DNA of 64,000 bases from Astragalus membranaceus. Its lineage: Eukaryota > Streptophyta > Magnoliopsida > Fabales > Fabaceae. Positions 11,171 through 23,128 of the stretch are shown piece by piece (position 1 is the first letter of the stretch; the number at the start of each line of letters is the position of its first letter). The position numbers and the translations under genes are program-made. The DNA lies in contig CM076849.1 of the NCBI GenBank assembly GCA_039519185.1, positions 105,852,077 to 105,916,076 of the forward strand, given 5' to 3'. The notes beneath the pieces were generated by a model that saw only the letters and a list, made by a program, of their open reading frames with translations, was not told where the DNA came from and searched no databases.

Positions 11171-11439
11171 TATTCTCCGATCTGAGGTGGGGGGTGCCTG
11201 CAATGATACTCCGGCGCTCGAGTCAACAAGTGAATCAGTTGCAAGTCAGAGAATTGGGAAATGTGTACCTTAAATGCTAGCATTGAATGCTTATTTATAG
11301 GTTTTGGGGATCAATGTGAACCATCAGATCTAGGTCTTTGATCTCCACCATTAGTTAATGGATTTGGCCTTTGGTATTGGGCCTTAGTGAAAACCTTAAA
11401 AAGGCCCAATCCGGAAAAGTAGTGAATATTAGTGGCATA
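11171..11439 (-). other. Possible LTR fragment (antisense)
   Basis: The stretch GGTGCCTGCAATGATACTCC followed by GGCGCTCGAGTCA and TTATTTATAGGTTTTGGGG resembles the transcription-start part of plant gypsy LTRs read on the minus strand (TATAAATAAG-type box upstream). There is no PBS or partner LTR in view. This is a recognition-level guess only. Confidence 0.3.
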
Positions 11440-11530
11440 TCTATCTATATCTATATATTTATATCTATATCTATATCTATATCTATATCTATATCTATAT
11501 CTATATCTATATTCTATATTTCTATTTCTA
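11440..11530 (+). repeat. (TATATC)n microsatellite
   Basis: More than ten hexamer units TATATC/ATATCT run almost uninterrupted. The tyrosine/arginine and isoleucine/serine runs predicted across it are not real proteins. Confidence 0.95.
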
Positions 11531-11990
11531 TATATAATACATTTAAGAATATACTCCTTTAGGAAATAAATATAACAAATCATTCCTATTGGTCCACTTC
11601 ATCTCATTAATCCTACGTGGACTCAACAACATGCCACCTCAAATAAAAGCTGTAATTTAAATTAAAAAATTATGAAAAAAATTAATAATGAAAAAACGAA
11701 ATTTAGCCTCACAAGCAACCTTCTATAATTGGTAATATTATTTTCGTCCATTAATACCTTCCAATTGCTATGCCATGCCAAACAACACATAATTTACAAC
11801 TAACTCCCATACAAAACCGCACAATATGAAAATTCAAAAGGAAAATTTTAACACATATCCACTAATTCCGTTTAATGCGGTGCAAATAATGGTGCGGTTA
11901 ATTCAAAAACTTATTTTGGTGGATACCAGAGTATCCACCGCCGAACACAGTGATAAATCTCCTCGCTGGATTGGAGGTAGCTTGAAGGGT

Positions 11991-12431
11991 AAGGCTATTC
12001 ATTTAAACCAAAAAACTGAACTGAACTGCCAAACCGAACTGAACCGAACCAAAATTAACTGAACTTTTGCTAATAGTTTAGAACTGAACTGTTAAGACAG
12101 TTCGACCGAACTGAACCGAACTGTCTTAGCAGTTCGACGAACTGAACTGAACTGTCTTAATAGTTCGGTTCGGCAGTTCGAGCTCGAACCGAACTGTTTT
12201 AAATTTTAATTTTTTTTTTCGAATTCTTGAGCCCGAAAAAAAAAGTTCGAAAAAAAGTTCAAAATTTAAACAGTTCGGTTCGAGCTCGAACCGCCAAACC
12301 GAACTATTAAGACAGTTCAGTTCGGTTCGTCGAACTGCTAAGACAGTTCGGTTCAGTTCGGTCGAACTGTCTTAACAGTTCGGTTCAGTTCGGTGCAGTT
12401 CACCTTTAGAACTGAACCATGAACAACCCTA
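11991..12431. mobile_element. Foldback element of CAGTTC/GAACTG units with 9-bp TSD
   Basis: The 9-bp repeat TTGAAGGGT flanks it exactly (11982-11990 and 12432-12440). The interior is a long imperfect palindrome made of GAACTG and CAGTTCGGTTCG units around a poly-T/poly-A centre (about 12205-12265). The ends resemble each other as inverted repeats (GGCTATTCAT against GGGTTGTTCAT). A 9-bp TSD is typical of Mutator-like elements; the GTTCATGGTTC end also resembles some hAT MITEs. No coding sequence. Confidence 0.75.
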
Positions 12432-12440
12432 TTGAAGGGT

Positions 12441-14489
12441 GGGATAGCTGACCCAGACATTTAATGCCGCTCCATACCCAAGGCAAAGATCGAGTTAATT
12501 CAAAAACTTTACTTTTGAATATCTAATTCTTTTCTGCAGGGCTCAATGTGAAATGATAACACTAATAAATAATAAATAATAATACTAATGAGGAAGCCCT
12601 GAAAGTTTTAAAAAATTGACAAACCAAAATTGCACCATCAACATCTAGGCGAGTTAACTAAATATTATTACATGTGTCAATGGAAATTCTTCACGTATTG
12701 CAGTTTCCTGCATAATAAATGCAATAGAGAGATATCAAAATACGTTATTTAGACCATTTATATTCAGACTACACAGCTACTAATGTCCCTTTTCAATTTT
12801 AAATTATTAGCACAATTTCCTCTAATTTAGCAATTACTCTAATTCCTGCAATTTAAAATTTAAATTATAACCATTATTAGGCTTCAGTCAATGACATTTA
12901 TTACTATTACTATTCCCCTAATTTTCCCCATTCCAGTATTAGTGGAATGTGTTTGATTAATATAAATGAAGTACCCTGATAGTGGAAAAACGCAATTCCC
13001 AAATTGTTGAATCGCAAGCAGTAGCATACTTTTTATTTGTTGCAAAAAAACAAAATTGCTTCCAGCAATTCTATTTTTTTGGATTTGTTCTCTTCAATCA
13101 ATTCAGACTGTCGAAATTGTAGTCTGCTCATGGGCGTAGACGCGTAGTGCATATGTTGAAGGTTGCATACAGTCAAACAAACTGTCGTTTTTCTGTTGAG
13201 TTAGTCTTCATCGACCATGAGGTAGTTCCAACTTCAAACAAACACACATTTTTATTTTTTTTAATAGCCTTTCGATTTTAAATTTTTAATTCGCCTTTGG
13301 TTCTATTTTTTAAGCACATCAAAAGGCAACTCACATTAGACTTTGATAATTTGTTGGTCAATTTCATACCCTTCTTGATGTATCAGCTTTAAAGTCTTGC
13401 AATTGCACTATTAGAGATCTATAATTTGACTATTATACCAGTTGAGGAGCAGAAGAAATTTCAGTGTTAGCAGTAAAATTCATGATTTGTAATTTGAAGA
13501 TACTAAGCCTAGCACTCTATCATTTGACTACATCATCTATGTGAGTATATTTTTATCTTATAAACCAAAATGAATCAAGTTTTACTAAAAGGATGTCAAG
13601 TATGTAAACAAAAGCAAAAAATAAATGAACATTGATTCATAATCAATAGTAATGAAATTCAACTTAAATGAAATTTCAAAACATTCAAATTTTTGAATCT
13701 TGAATTTTTTGGCGAAAATTACTAATTTCAAATTGGTTCATTTTGGCGCAATTTTCTAATTTCAGTTTCAAACAATTTTCATATATACAACTATCTTATA
13801 TAAATAGGCTCTATTCGTAGGTCAACAAAGCATTATACAGTCAGTGCTCTTATCTTTTACACATCTTCTTTTTTCTTGTAGTTTGTTGGCACATAATGGA
13901 ATTCGGTACTGAAATGGCTGTTAATTTTCTGTTCCATCATATAAATGTCAACCTGAATGCACTACATCATTTTAGAACATATCAAATTTTCTAAAATAAT
14001 TTTTTTGAGCTTTTTTTTGAGCTATCACAAAAATATGAACTTTTTGTTGTGATTTTATAACAGGACTAGCATAATATAGTCATGGCCCATATTGACGAAA
14101 TTATTTCTGCTAACTGGTGAAACAAATATTTTCAATTTGTTTGTCGTTGAATTCGTTAACATTTTTTTAACTTTTTTGTTGTTGTCCTTTTTATAGGTAT
14201 GGGATTCATATTAATTAGAGTTCTCGATCACTCAAGTTCGGTTGTCTTCATCTTAAAAGATAATGTTACTTTTCAATTTAATGAAAAACATCTAACTGAT
14301 ATAAATGATTCAACCAACCAGGATATAATTGAATGTTTTAAGTTAGTTACATTAATCCACAAACATTATGTTTATATGCTTATACTGGTTACATTGTAGA
14401 TATCTAGAGCATTTCGTCTGGCTGATGTATTCAAAAGTTCATATCTGTTTGAGATAATTTTCCCCAACACCCAATCAATATATGATGAT
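12441..14489. other. AT-rich non-coding DNA
   Basis: I see no gene, RNA gene or clear repeat boundary over about 2 kb. Short open frames such as 14199-14399 are AT-rich chance frames. Confidence 0.6.
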
Positions 14490-15086
14490 TAGGGGTGGGA
14501 ATAGGTCAGGTCGTCCGACAGGCCAGACTTTTTTTTTAAATAAACTAGGCTAAGATTTTTTAAAAACCCTATTTAGCTAAAAAGGCCAGGTCACAGGCCA
14601 TCGAAAAACCCTTTTAGGCCTACCTGGCCGACCTATTTAAGTAAATATAAAAAAACCTTTATTGATATTTTTGTTATTATATATATTAAATTTAGTTACT
14701 GTGTTAAATCATAAATTTTCTAACATTTTCTGTTAATTTAAACATATCAACATACATCAATTTTTTGACATATTGAAAGCTATAATATAAAATAAAATTT
14801 AAATTAAATGTCATATAAAACAAAACTTAATTTCACTAACATATTAGCTTATTAGTCTATTTACAAAAGCATACATTAGTCAAAGGTCCTATGCTTTCAT
14901 AAAGAAAAAGGTGAAATAGGCTTTTAAACAGGCTTTCAGGCCATAGCAGGCTTTCATAAAGGACACACCAGACCTAAAAAATGAGCCTACGACAGACCAC
15001 CGACCAGGCTCAGGCCTAACACTTTATACGCAGGCCAGACCCAAGACATGAAAAGCCTAGCTCGGCTCAGCCTATTCCCACCCCTA
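14490..15086. mobile_element. hAT-like MITE, about 597 bp
   Basis: The terminal inverted repeats TAGGGGTGGGAATAGG and CCTATTCCCACCCCTA are perfect over 16 bp. The direct repeat ATGAT flanks both ends (14485-14489 and 15087-15091). The interior has many AGGCC/GGCCT-type short inverted segments near both ends and an AT-rich centre without coding capacity. A hAT origin is inferred from the TIR style; the exact TSD length is uncertain because the flank is repetitive. Confidence 0.8.
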
Positions 15087-15091
15087 ATGAT

Positions 15092-15954
15092 TATAATACA
15101 TATGTTGTTACTAGCATATTTCCACAGCGTTAGCATTAGTATTAGTACATATGTTGTTATTTAAAATATTTCCACAACGTTAGAGTTTGTATTAGTTTTT
15201 CTACTTTATTGAACTACTATTGTAAAGTAAAATACTGACGGTATAAAAACTAACGTATTTTGTTCAGTTAAAAAAGAATATTTTATTTTTAATATTTGTA
15301 TGTTATATGTAAATTTAACTAGAATCTTTTTTAACATAAATATTTAAATTTTATTAAATTCTATAATTTCTATAATTTAAACAATAGGTTGATTATATTT
15401 ATAAGTAATTAATTTCATTTATCACGGAAAAAACCTTGGTTATTTATTAAGAAAAATCACATGTCTGAATACCAAGTAAACAACTATGCTAAGAAAAAGC
15501 CTTTGACTATTTTTTGTGGTTATCACATTTTAATAAAACATATTCACTTAAAATTCTTTTTTATATTTATAGTAAATTATGTCTCATACCTCCCAAAATA
15601 TTTTTTTGTGTGTGTCTACGTATTTTTATTTGTCAATTTATATCGCGTGTGTCTACATATTCACTTTTCAATATGCAGGCTATGTGTGTTTTTCCAAAAA
15701 CAGGATTGATAACATCATTTGTAAAAGATAAAACAATTAATTTTTTGTACACTAATTTATTCCATAAGCATTTACTTTACTAATTTCACCATCATGTTAT
15801 TCACACAAACTAAAATACTTTAAAATATTCAAAAAATGGTAACATTTCCTCTATCGTCCCGTTTGGTGCAAAAAAAAGTATTTAAATTATTTCAAAATTA
15901 TTTCAGCAACAAATTAAATTATTTTATACACATTTTTTAACGAAAACATAGTAT
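15092..15954. other. AT-rich non-coding DNA
   Basis: No supported gene. Overlapping frames at 15461-15783 are rich in Phe, Ile, Tyr and Leu from AT-rich DNA. It may be the body of the Helitron whose 3' end follows. Confidence 0.5.
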
Positions 15955-15982
15955 CACGTGCATCGCACGGGTTACATACTAG
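15955..15982 (+). mobile_element. Probable Helitron 3' terminus
   Basis: A short hairpin (CGTGC-ATC-GCACG) is followed 10 nt later by CTAG and then T. This is the structure of Helitron 3' ends (hairpin, then CTRR, insertion before T). A matching TC 5' end upstream could not be identified with confidence, so element length is unknown. Confidence 0.55.
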
Positions 15983-16797
15983 TGTAAACAAAAGCACAAT
16001 ATAAAAATGGCTAAAATTCTTAACTATGAATGATTTCAATTTGATATTCTAAGTCTTGAGCCTAAAAGATTGGGAAGGGTGTTTTTTCATTAACATGACG
16101 ACACCAATGAAAGGTCACTAATTTGCATGTTTTGCTTTTCAATATTATTTTTGAACTCGGCAGCCATGTGAATTGATTAATTCTAACATATATTATGAGG
16201 GTGCATCTAATATGGAATCCTAAAATATGGTCCACCGGGGAATCTTTACGGTTTTTAGTAAGTTTTAATAAAATTTTACTTTTATTTTGCATTTTTTATT
16301 ATTATAAAATTCTTTTTTTACTAAAACAATGTAACGGGTTTAGAAGAAAGGAAAGAGAACTCAAAATATACATGTGCATAGCAAGAGTTAGTCACACTGA
16401 AATAGAAGATGGGGCAGTCCCTATAGGGATCCCTACATACGGATAGAAATTGTCACCCCTATTTATTCTTTTCTCATTTCTTATCTTTATTTTATAAGTA
16501 CGTTAGGTTAACACAGTAATATTATTTTTACAAAGAATAATTAATCAATAAATTTCTATACTGTTCAAATGAGAGCCAAAGTCTAAAAACGTAGTAAGAC
16601 TTAAATATTAGGCACAGAACACAAAGATTTTATAAAATAGTTTAATGGGAATATCACTGCCCAAATTTTGTCGTTTGTTTTTTGAAAAAATATAGCGTAA
16701 TCCAAGCAAATAGTGGAAATGAGTATATCAGTGCCCAAATTTAATCGTTTGATGTCTTTATCTAGAAAGGATTCTCATAGTGGTTCCCCACTCGATA
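15983..16797. other. AT-rich non-coding DNA
   Basis: I see no gene or clear repeat boundary between the Helitron end and the CACTA element. Confidence 0.5.
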
Positions 16798-16828
16798 CAC
16801 TAGTGCAGAAAAGACATTTAGCGTCGGT

Positions 16829-17202
16829 TATTTTGGATATTTAGCGTCGGTTATCGCCCGACGCTAAATGTCACGATGCTAAAAGTGAGACATTTAGCAT
16901 CGGGTGTTTAAATAGCCGATGCTAAATGTCCATTTCATCACTGTTTATGATGTCTGAAAATGACATTTAGCATCGGTTATTTGAAACAACCGATGCTAAA
17001 TGTCCTGAAAAATGACATTTAGATTTGAAACAACCGATGCTAAATGTCCTGAAAATGACATTTAGCATCAGTTATTTGAAACAACCGATGCTAAATGTCC
17101 TAAAAAATGACATTTAGCATCGCTTGTTTGAAACAACCGATGCTAAATGTCATTTATTGATACATTTAGCATCGGTTGTTTGAAACAACCGATGCTAAAT
17201 AT
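16829..17202. repeat. Left subterminal palindrome array of the CACTA element
   Basis: Several units of the type ACATTTAGCATCGG ... CCGATGCTAAATGT follow each other. Single units have arms of about 18-20 bp around a few-base loop (for example near 17163-17201). Subterminal repeats are known transposase-binding sites in CACTA elements; the long hairpin form is noteworthy. Confidence 0.88.
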
Positions 17203-17876
17203 CTAGTTTCTTTTTATATTTTGTTCATTTTTAATCCATATATCGGTCGTATGGATTAATACTCCACCATAACACAATTTAGATTGCCTTTCCTACTTTA
17301 CCAATTTTGCGAAAGCATGTAAAACAACCATAACACAAACAAAATACTTCAAATTCTATTGAAATTTAATATACACCTTAAACTCAAAATTCAGAGATTA
17401 TATACAATGATTTCATTAGCACAATATACACCTTAAACTCAGTCATATGTTGATAAATAAACTGTGTAGTACAATACTCAAGCAGCAAAGACTATTTTAC
17501 ATTCTGAAATATACCCAAAGGCAAAAAAGCAATCTTTCCAATACAGTCATATCCTTGGAATCTGCAATAAACATCAAATTTGAAACAATATGAATATTAA
17601 ATGACTGGCTTAGTCACTGAATCAAAAATTGCTAAAATAATTGGTCCTGAACATTAAAGTCATGAAGAGACATGAGTACCATGCGAGGATGGTTAGCACA
17701 CGACGGCGAGAAGAAGCAGCAGAGAGCAATGGGAAGGCGACATTCAGAGAGCAGAGACGGCGAGAGTTGAGAGAGCAGAGATGGCGAGAGTTGAGAGAAG
17801 ACTGAAGAGCGCTTAAAGTTTCAGTGAGAGATTTAGAGAATACGAGAGAACGCGAACTTGAAAAAAAAAGGGACCT

Positions 17877-18105
17877 TTAGCATCGGGTGTTTATACACCC
17901 GATGCTAAATGTGTTTGACATACACATTTAACATCGATTGTATAAATAACCGATGCTAAATGTCTGACCCAGATACTTTTAACATCGGTTGTTTAAACAA
18001 CCGATGCTAAATGTAGGCGCGAAAATTGAAAACTTTCATTTAATTGCAAAATTGGCACCGCGTCTACATTTAGCATCGGTTTTTCAAACAACCGATGCTA
18101 AATGG
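17877..18105. repeat. Right subterminal palindrome array of the CACTA element
   Basis: Four palindromic units of the same TTTAGCATCGG / CCGATGCTAAA type as on the left side, some with A-for-G changes (TTTAACATCGG). Confidence 0.85.
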
Positions 18106-18134
18106 TGCTTTCTAAAGTCAATTTTGCACTAGTG

Positions 18135-20698
18135 ATAGTTGCTAAAAAGTAAACAACAAATTTTAAATGATGTAATTGAATTGTCAAGGTTTTTGTCAAA
18201 GAACATATGTTTAAAAAACATTGAAAACTAATGTCCTTTGAATTCAACTAAACTGATATGTTACTCACAATTTGCATATGACTTCGGCTTGATATGCAAC
18301 ATAGAGATAAATTGGTGTAAGATTTGGTCCAGAGTCGGTCCCAAAGCAAGATAGAGATTGGTTTTTATTTAAGCTCTCAAATATTTACACTACTGACAAT
18401 AAACAATTAAATTTGAATAAAAATTAATTAAGAATTACTATTTACAGATACTTCATGGTGAAAACATATACTCAATTATGAATGTTAATAATCACACAAC
18501 AATATATAAAAAAGCAAAATCAATTAAAACATATACTCAAGAAACTTTTGACCAAGTAATTACACGTACAAAAAAATATATAATCACGGGTTAATCAGCC
18601 AATTGATATAATTCCTTAAAAAAGGTCAATTGATAATAAAAAAACCAATTACATTCTAATGTATAATACAATAATAAGTATGATCTTAAATACGTGTTTT
18701 TATGTTTAACCAAAAAGCTACACCCTAACAAGCAATAATAGAATAACATCATCTGAACTGTGATATACGAAGGTGAATCATTAAGTAGTCTTACATAAAC
18801 TTTATGATATTTTAAAAAAATAATAATAATCAAAGATTTTAAATAAAGACGATAATAATCAAAGATTGATCATACGCACTAGTAACCTATACATTAGTAT
18901 TCCTATAATTAAGCAATAATATCAGCATATTTATGAGGGTATGTCCGATCCACCAATTATGGTGATTCTAAATTTACAAGTTGTTAATTAGATAAGAAAT
19001 TTGTTTACAACTTATCAATGCCACATCTGCATTGATTAACTATTGACTAACCGTAATGTAACAGCAGAACCTAATTAAAACATTATATTAGTTGATGGGC
19101 GTATTTACAACATTTTTAGTTTAGAAACTTATTTAAAAATTCACAAAGAGTTCAAGGACATACAAAGTAATTAATCCTTGAGCTAATCGCATGTTGACTA
19201 TTGGTAACCGTGTCAGGAAGTAATCATCTGGAATGTAAACTTTCATGTTATATCAAGTATATATATATATATAATAAATTAGACTTAATTTTATTTTCTG
19301 CGTCTCTCCTTTACTTTTCCTGAATTTGATCTCCAAATTTTTTACTTTTCGTTTTTACTTTTTTTTATAAGCCAAGAGGTTGTCCCATCGAATAGGCTAG
19401 TTTTTTGGAATAGGTTTTCCTTTCGAGCATATGCTTATAAAACTGGTGTTTTAAGAACATTGAGTCAAGTTACACTAAGTGAAATGTTTTAGAGTGAAAG
19501 TCGTTGAAGACGGGCACTCTTGAAAGGTGGCGCATTGCTGTGAATTCCACATTTGAGGGTCTCACCTATGCGGTAGTTTATAAGTATATCGATTCTCACG
19601 CCTAACAAATTAGTCTTTTAATTTAACATGGACTCTCCCTTTGGACTTTTGTTCATAATTAGAATAGTGTACTTTTTGCACTTAAGGTCCCAAAATTATG
19701 AAATTTTGAAAAATGAAGGAAGAAATTGTAAAAATTAAGACTTTGGGAGACAAAAGTTGCCTAGTTGATGCTTTATAAAGAAAAGGGTGAAACATTTCAT
19801 AAGCCTTTGTCCCAAAACTCTTGGTCTAAGATGAAAATAGGTAAAATGCTAGTTTTTTTGTAAGTGTGTTGATTTGAATTTATTTCTTAATATAACTAAT
19901 AATTGATTTAACATTTGTTTCTCCATTACATATATGAATGGTGGGAGCTATATGGTTCCTGTGCTCCAGAACTTCAGTGTGTAACTATAAAAATTGTCAG
20001 TCAAACAACTTGTGCCACAAATTGTGAGAGGAATTCATGTTGATTCTAATAGTGGTGGGGATAGAGGTGATGAAGAAGAAGTTGATGAGCAAACTCAAAA
20101 TGATCCATATGGGAAATCACCACATGATAGACATTATAGGATCTTAATTGACTACTCGGTGGAAGAAGAGAAGGGTCACATTCTAGAAAAAAAAAAAGGA
20201 AAAATACAACAAAATGTTCCAGTGAAAACACATGGTGGTGACAATATGAAGTTATTTACGATCAAATTGTTTGACGTGCTCTATTTGACTCAAATTCCTT
20301 TTAAGCTAATCTCATGATTAGAGTTTTTCTTTTGTATGCATTGATTTGTTTGCTCTATTCACACTCTGTTTTGACAATAATATATATGCTTCAGGGGAAA
20401 GTTGGAATGTAGATCCCATACTGCGTCGCCGACGTCATTCTCGCGTTGCTGTTGATAATGACAATTTTAGGATTAACAAAAAGTTGGGATAAACCTTGAA
20501 TACACTCGTTATCACACTAGTGCAAGACAGCCTTCACAATCTCCAACAGACATCGATATATGGATAGCTCCTATAACACCCTACATGATGGAGTGTAAAG
20601 AGCCCTTGGTGAGAAATGATGACTTTAAATTACTTATTATTAATATTATTGCTTTACTGTCTTGAATTAAATACAACAATAACTTATGTGCCGATTAG
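18135..20698. other. AT-rich intergenic DNA
   Basis: I see no supported gene. It includes a short (TA)n run near 19260-19275 and a poly-A run near 20190. The 107-aa frame at 19994-20317 is lysine/glutamate-rich without recognisable motif. Confidence 0.5.
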
Positions 20699-21177
20699 GG
20701 AGGCTTCCAAGCTATTTGTTGTCTGGCAGGATAGATAGAATGGAAGTAATTGTCCCAGGAGGTGATATAGAAAGCTGGGAGCTAACATGGCATGCAACTG
20801 GTGGAACAGATGATGAGAATTCACTCCAATGCACTATACAGGAGGGCTGGCACGAAGTTGCAAGGCAAGGGATCTGTTTCTTCAGAAAGGTACGTGGGTG
20901 AGAAACTGCTGAAAGTGAGCCAATAGAAAAAGGCATATGAAAAGCAGTAGATACTAGCTTGATAACTTTTGTAATAGATATAAGCATGTAAGTGATGACC
21001 ACTATTACTATCTCAAGTCAAAATATAATCCAGTTTCTGTAATGATTTGCAGGTTTTAGAAATTATGTATACTTTTGTGAGTTGCTTCAATTTTTAGGCA
21101 TCATTGTTCTATGTTGTATTAATCTAATTTACAGGGTACAATGCTGGAGTGCTATTTTAAGAAGACCAAATCTGAGG
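20699..21177 (+). pseudogene. Exon-like remnants of an unidentified gene
   Basis: Two candidate exons with good splice signals follow each other. The first (about 20699-20889, after GATTAG and before GTACGT) reads PSYLLSGRIDRMEVIVPGGD ... GWHEVARQGICFFRK. The second (about 21136-21177, after TTTACAG, before GTATGT) reads GTMLECYFKKTKSE. The W-x-GW pattern loosely recalls a B3 fold, and a B3 gene lies 1.3 kb away on the other strand, but I cannot identify the family. A following candidate exon (21480) hits a stop in frame. Confidence 0.35.
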
Positions 21178-22152
21178 TATGTTTAAATGAACATGTAGTT
21201 TATTTTATGCATATATATATATATATATATATATATCATCAGAATTGTTATGGTTGATTATGTGGGGGTAATTTTGCTTTATAGTTGGACTTGGATGCTT
21301 AGTTAACAGATGCCCTCTTTTTGTTTTGCTGAATATATATAGTTTTCTCTAGAATGCTCTGTTTTGAAATTCATCAAAAGGATTAAAGGTTAATTTCCAA
21401 GGATAAGTTAGTAAAGGTCGAATTTCAGTTTTGCTTTTATCCTTTTCTTTGAATCTTGATACTTTTTTGATGCTACCACAGACAACAATGACCTGAATCT
21501 GAACATATCAGATATGGAAGATCCTTAGCTGAGAATAAATGGTACTTACCTGCAATATGTTTTTCATGTGCATATTTATTTATAGGCATTTTCAATTGAT
21601 GGTGTAAATGAGCATAGGAAACTTGCAAAGCTACTATAAAGCTTGAATAAAGGCATACTGCCTCATAACCATATCCATTCTGGGTCTCCCTCTATTCTTA
21701 CTCTGACTTTATTCTCTCTTGACTCTGACTTTATTCTCTCTTGCAACACAGGTTGAGTTATAAATTGTTTATGCAAACTGACATTCAGGTAACTATCTAT
21801 AATTACAAACATAACAACTACAGTGCTACTTACTCCCTCAGATTCAATCTTTCTCATTTTAGTTATCTTTTCTCTTTGAAACTCTGATATTTGCATTTTC
21901 ATGTTTTTGGGGTTTGTTCTGCTATCATCTTTATGGTGGATACAAATGGGTTTGGAGGTGAGGGTGATATTGTGGAAATGATTTTAGATTTCATTGTATT
22001 TTACTTTTATTTGTTAATTATCCTTAAGACTCATTTATATAAATTTGGTGAGTTTCATTGCCTTACTATATTTCCTTTATAACTTCAATCCCTTGCAGAT
22101 GAGTGATGCGAATAGGTGAACACAAAACAACTGGAATGGAACAGTTAACCTA
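21178..22152. other. Non-coding DNA between exon remnants and the B3 gene
   Basis: I see no supported gene. It contains a (TA)n microsatellite at about 21210-21236 and a short direct repeat of TGACTTTATTCTCTCTTG (about 21703-21740). Confidence 0.5.
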
Positions 22153-22646
22153 TCAGCCTACTTTTGTGACAATAGGCATAACTGCTGTATTCACATGTAA
22201 GTTGAGAAGACAACAAAATGTACATGTTGAACCATAGCGCATATGAAAAGTAGTGGAGTGGGCAAAATAAAGAGTGATCCAACCACCAGAGAAAAGGTTA
22301 TAAACCTCCCCAATGCGTGTTGAACCATAATGCATAAAGGGCCTGCCCTTATTTTCTTTGCCAGAAACCACAAACACATTGCCTTTGGGATCCAATAGTT
22401 GTATAGTTGAGGGGAAATTTTCACAAAAATCTGCATAGAAGAGCACTGGTAGCTGCTGCTTTGTCTATGCAGAAAATGAAAAGAAGATTAAAAAGTACAA
22501 CGATAAAAATAAGAAAGGAAAAAGTTCAGTAACTGAAGAATGAAACCACTTACAAAATCAGGAACATATTCAAAATGGTAAGTATGATATTTGGAAAGGC
22601 ATTCTTGTACGTATGGATCATCACCAAGCTCAGGAAAAGGATCCAT
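22153..22646 (-). CDS. Small B3-domain protein, two exons (134 aa), possibly truncated
   Basis: Exon 1 (22646-22554) starts at ATG and encodes 31 aa (MDPFPELGDDPYVQECLSKY onward). It ends at GTAAGT. Exon 2 (22464-22153) follows a TTTTCTGCATAG acceptor in phase 0. It encodes a B3-like DNA-binding fold: LPVLFYADFCENFPSTIQLL, then DPKGNVFVV, then EVYNLFSGGWITLYFAHSTT. B3 proteins of this kind bind DNA in the nucleus. The tail after FHM (RYGSTCTFCC onward) does not look like B3 and the segment MHYGST occurs once in the middle with RYGST repeated later, so the 3' end may be decayed or a further exon may be missing. No partner genes. Sure of the B3 character, unsure that it is functional. Confidence 0.6.
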
Positions 22647-23083
22647 CTAGTACAAAAGCAAAAAGAACCGGTACATAAACAAAGAACAGACAACATCAAA
22701 GATCAATCAAATAATAGCAATTATTTTTTGTGTTTTTCATGCACATGAAATTCCCAATACCAACTTATACAACATTTGGAGATAAAACATTCAATTAATT
22801 TCTCAAACCTGTCACCGTAAAACTGCGATTGTTGAGAATCTCTTGTACCCTTATTGGATTATAGTGGAGATATTTCTTTGGTCTGGACGACCGTGGTTTT
22901 TACCCTTTTCTTTGAGGGGTTTTCCACGTTAAAAATATCGGTGTTCAATTGTGTGTTTTTATTTCGTTTTATTTGTCGCCATATATTCGTTGTTGCTCCT
23001 CATAGGTTCTCGCAAGTTTGGGGAATTTATTTCCACTGCATATTGCTCTGTTATTACGTTTATGTGTTGATTCCCCATGAGAG

Positions 23084-23095
23084 TGGCATCAGAGC
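23084..23095 (+). other. Primer-binding site (initiator tRNA-Met type)
   Basis: TGGCATCAGAGC differs by one base from the usual TGGTATCAGAGC complementary to the initiator tRNA-Met 3' end, and lies 34 nt before the gag ATG. Confidence 0.75.
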
Positions 23096-23128
23096 TCTTG
23101 GTTAGTGGCTATTTTACTTGCTTGATTG

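Larger units (their letters stand above)
16798..18134. mobile_element. Non-autonomous CACTA transposon, 1337 bp
   Basis: The termini are CACTAGTGCA and TGCACTAGTG, flanked by the 3-bp TSD ATA (16795-16797 and 18135-18137), the hallmark of CACTA (En/Spm) elements. Both subterminal regions are arrays of palindromes built on ACATTTAGCATCGG. There is no transposase. The centre (about 17210-17870) is AT-rich and ends in a purine-rich GAGAGCAGAGACGGCGAGAG repeat of unknown origin, possibly captured. Confidence 0.92.

Noticed and set aside
15461..15783. Two overlapping frames of 82 and 89 codons
   Set aside because: Hydrophobic composition is explained by AT-rich DNA; overlapping frames and no supporting context.
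16829..17202. Palindromic repeats resembling a CRISPR or hairpin-RNA gene cluster
   Set aside because: They lie inside a CACTA element with TIRs and TSD and are its subterminal repeats.
19994..20317. 107-codon frame
   Set aside because: Lys/Glu-rich, no motif, surrounded by AT-rich non-coding DNA and a poly-A run.
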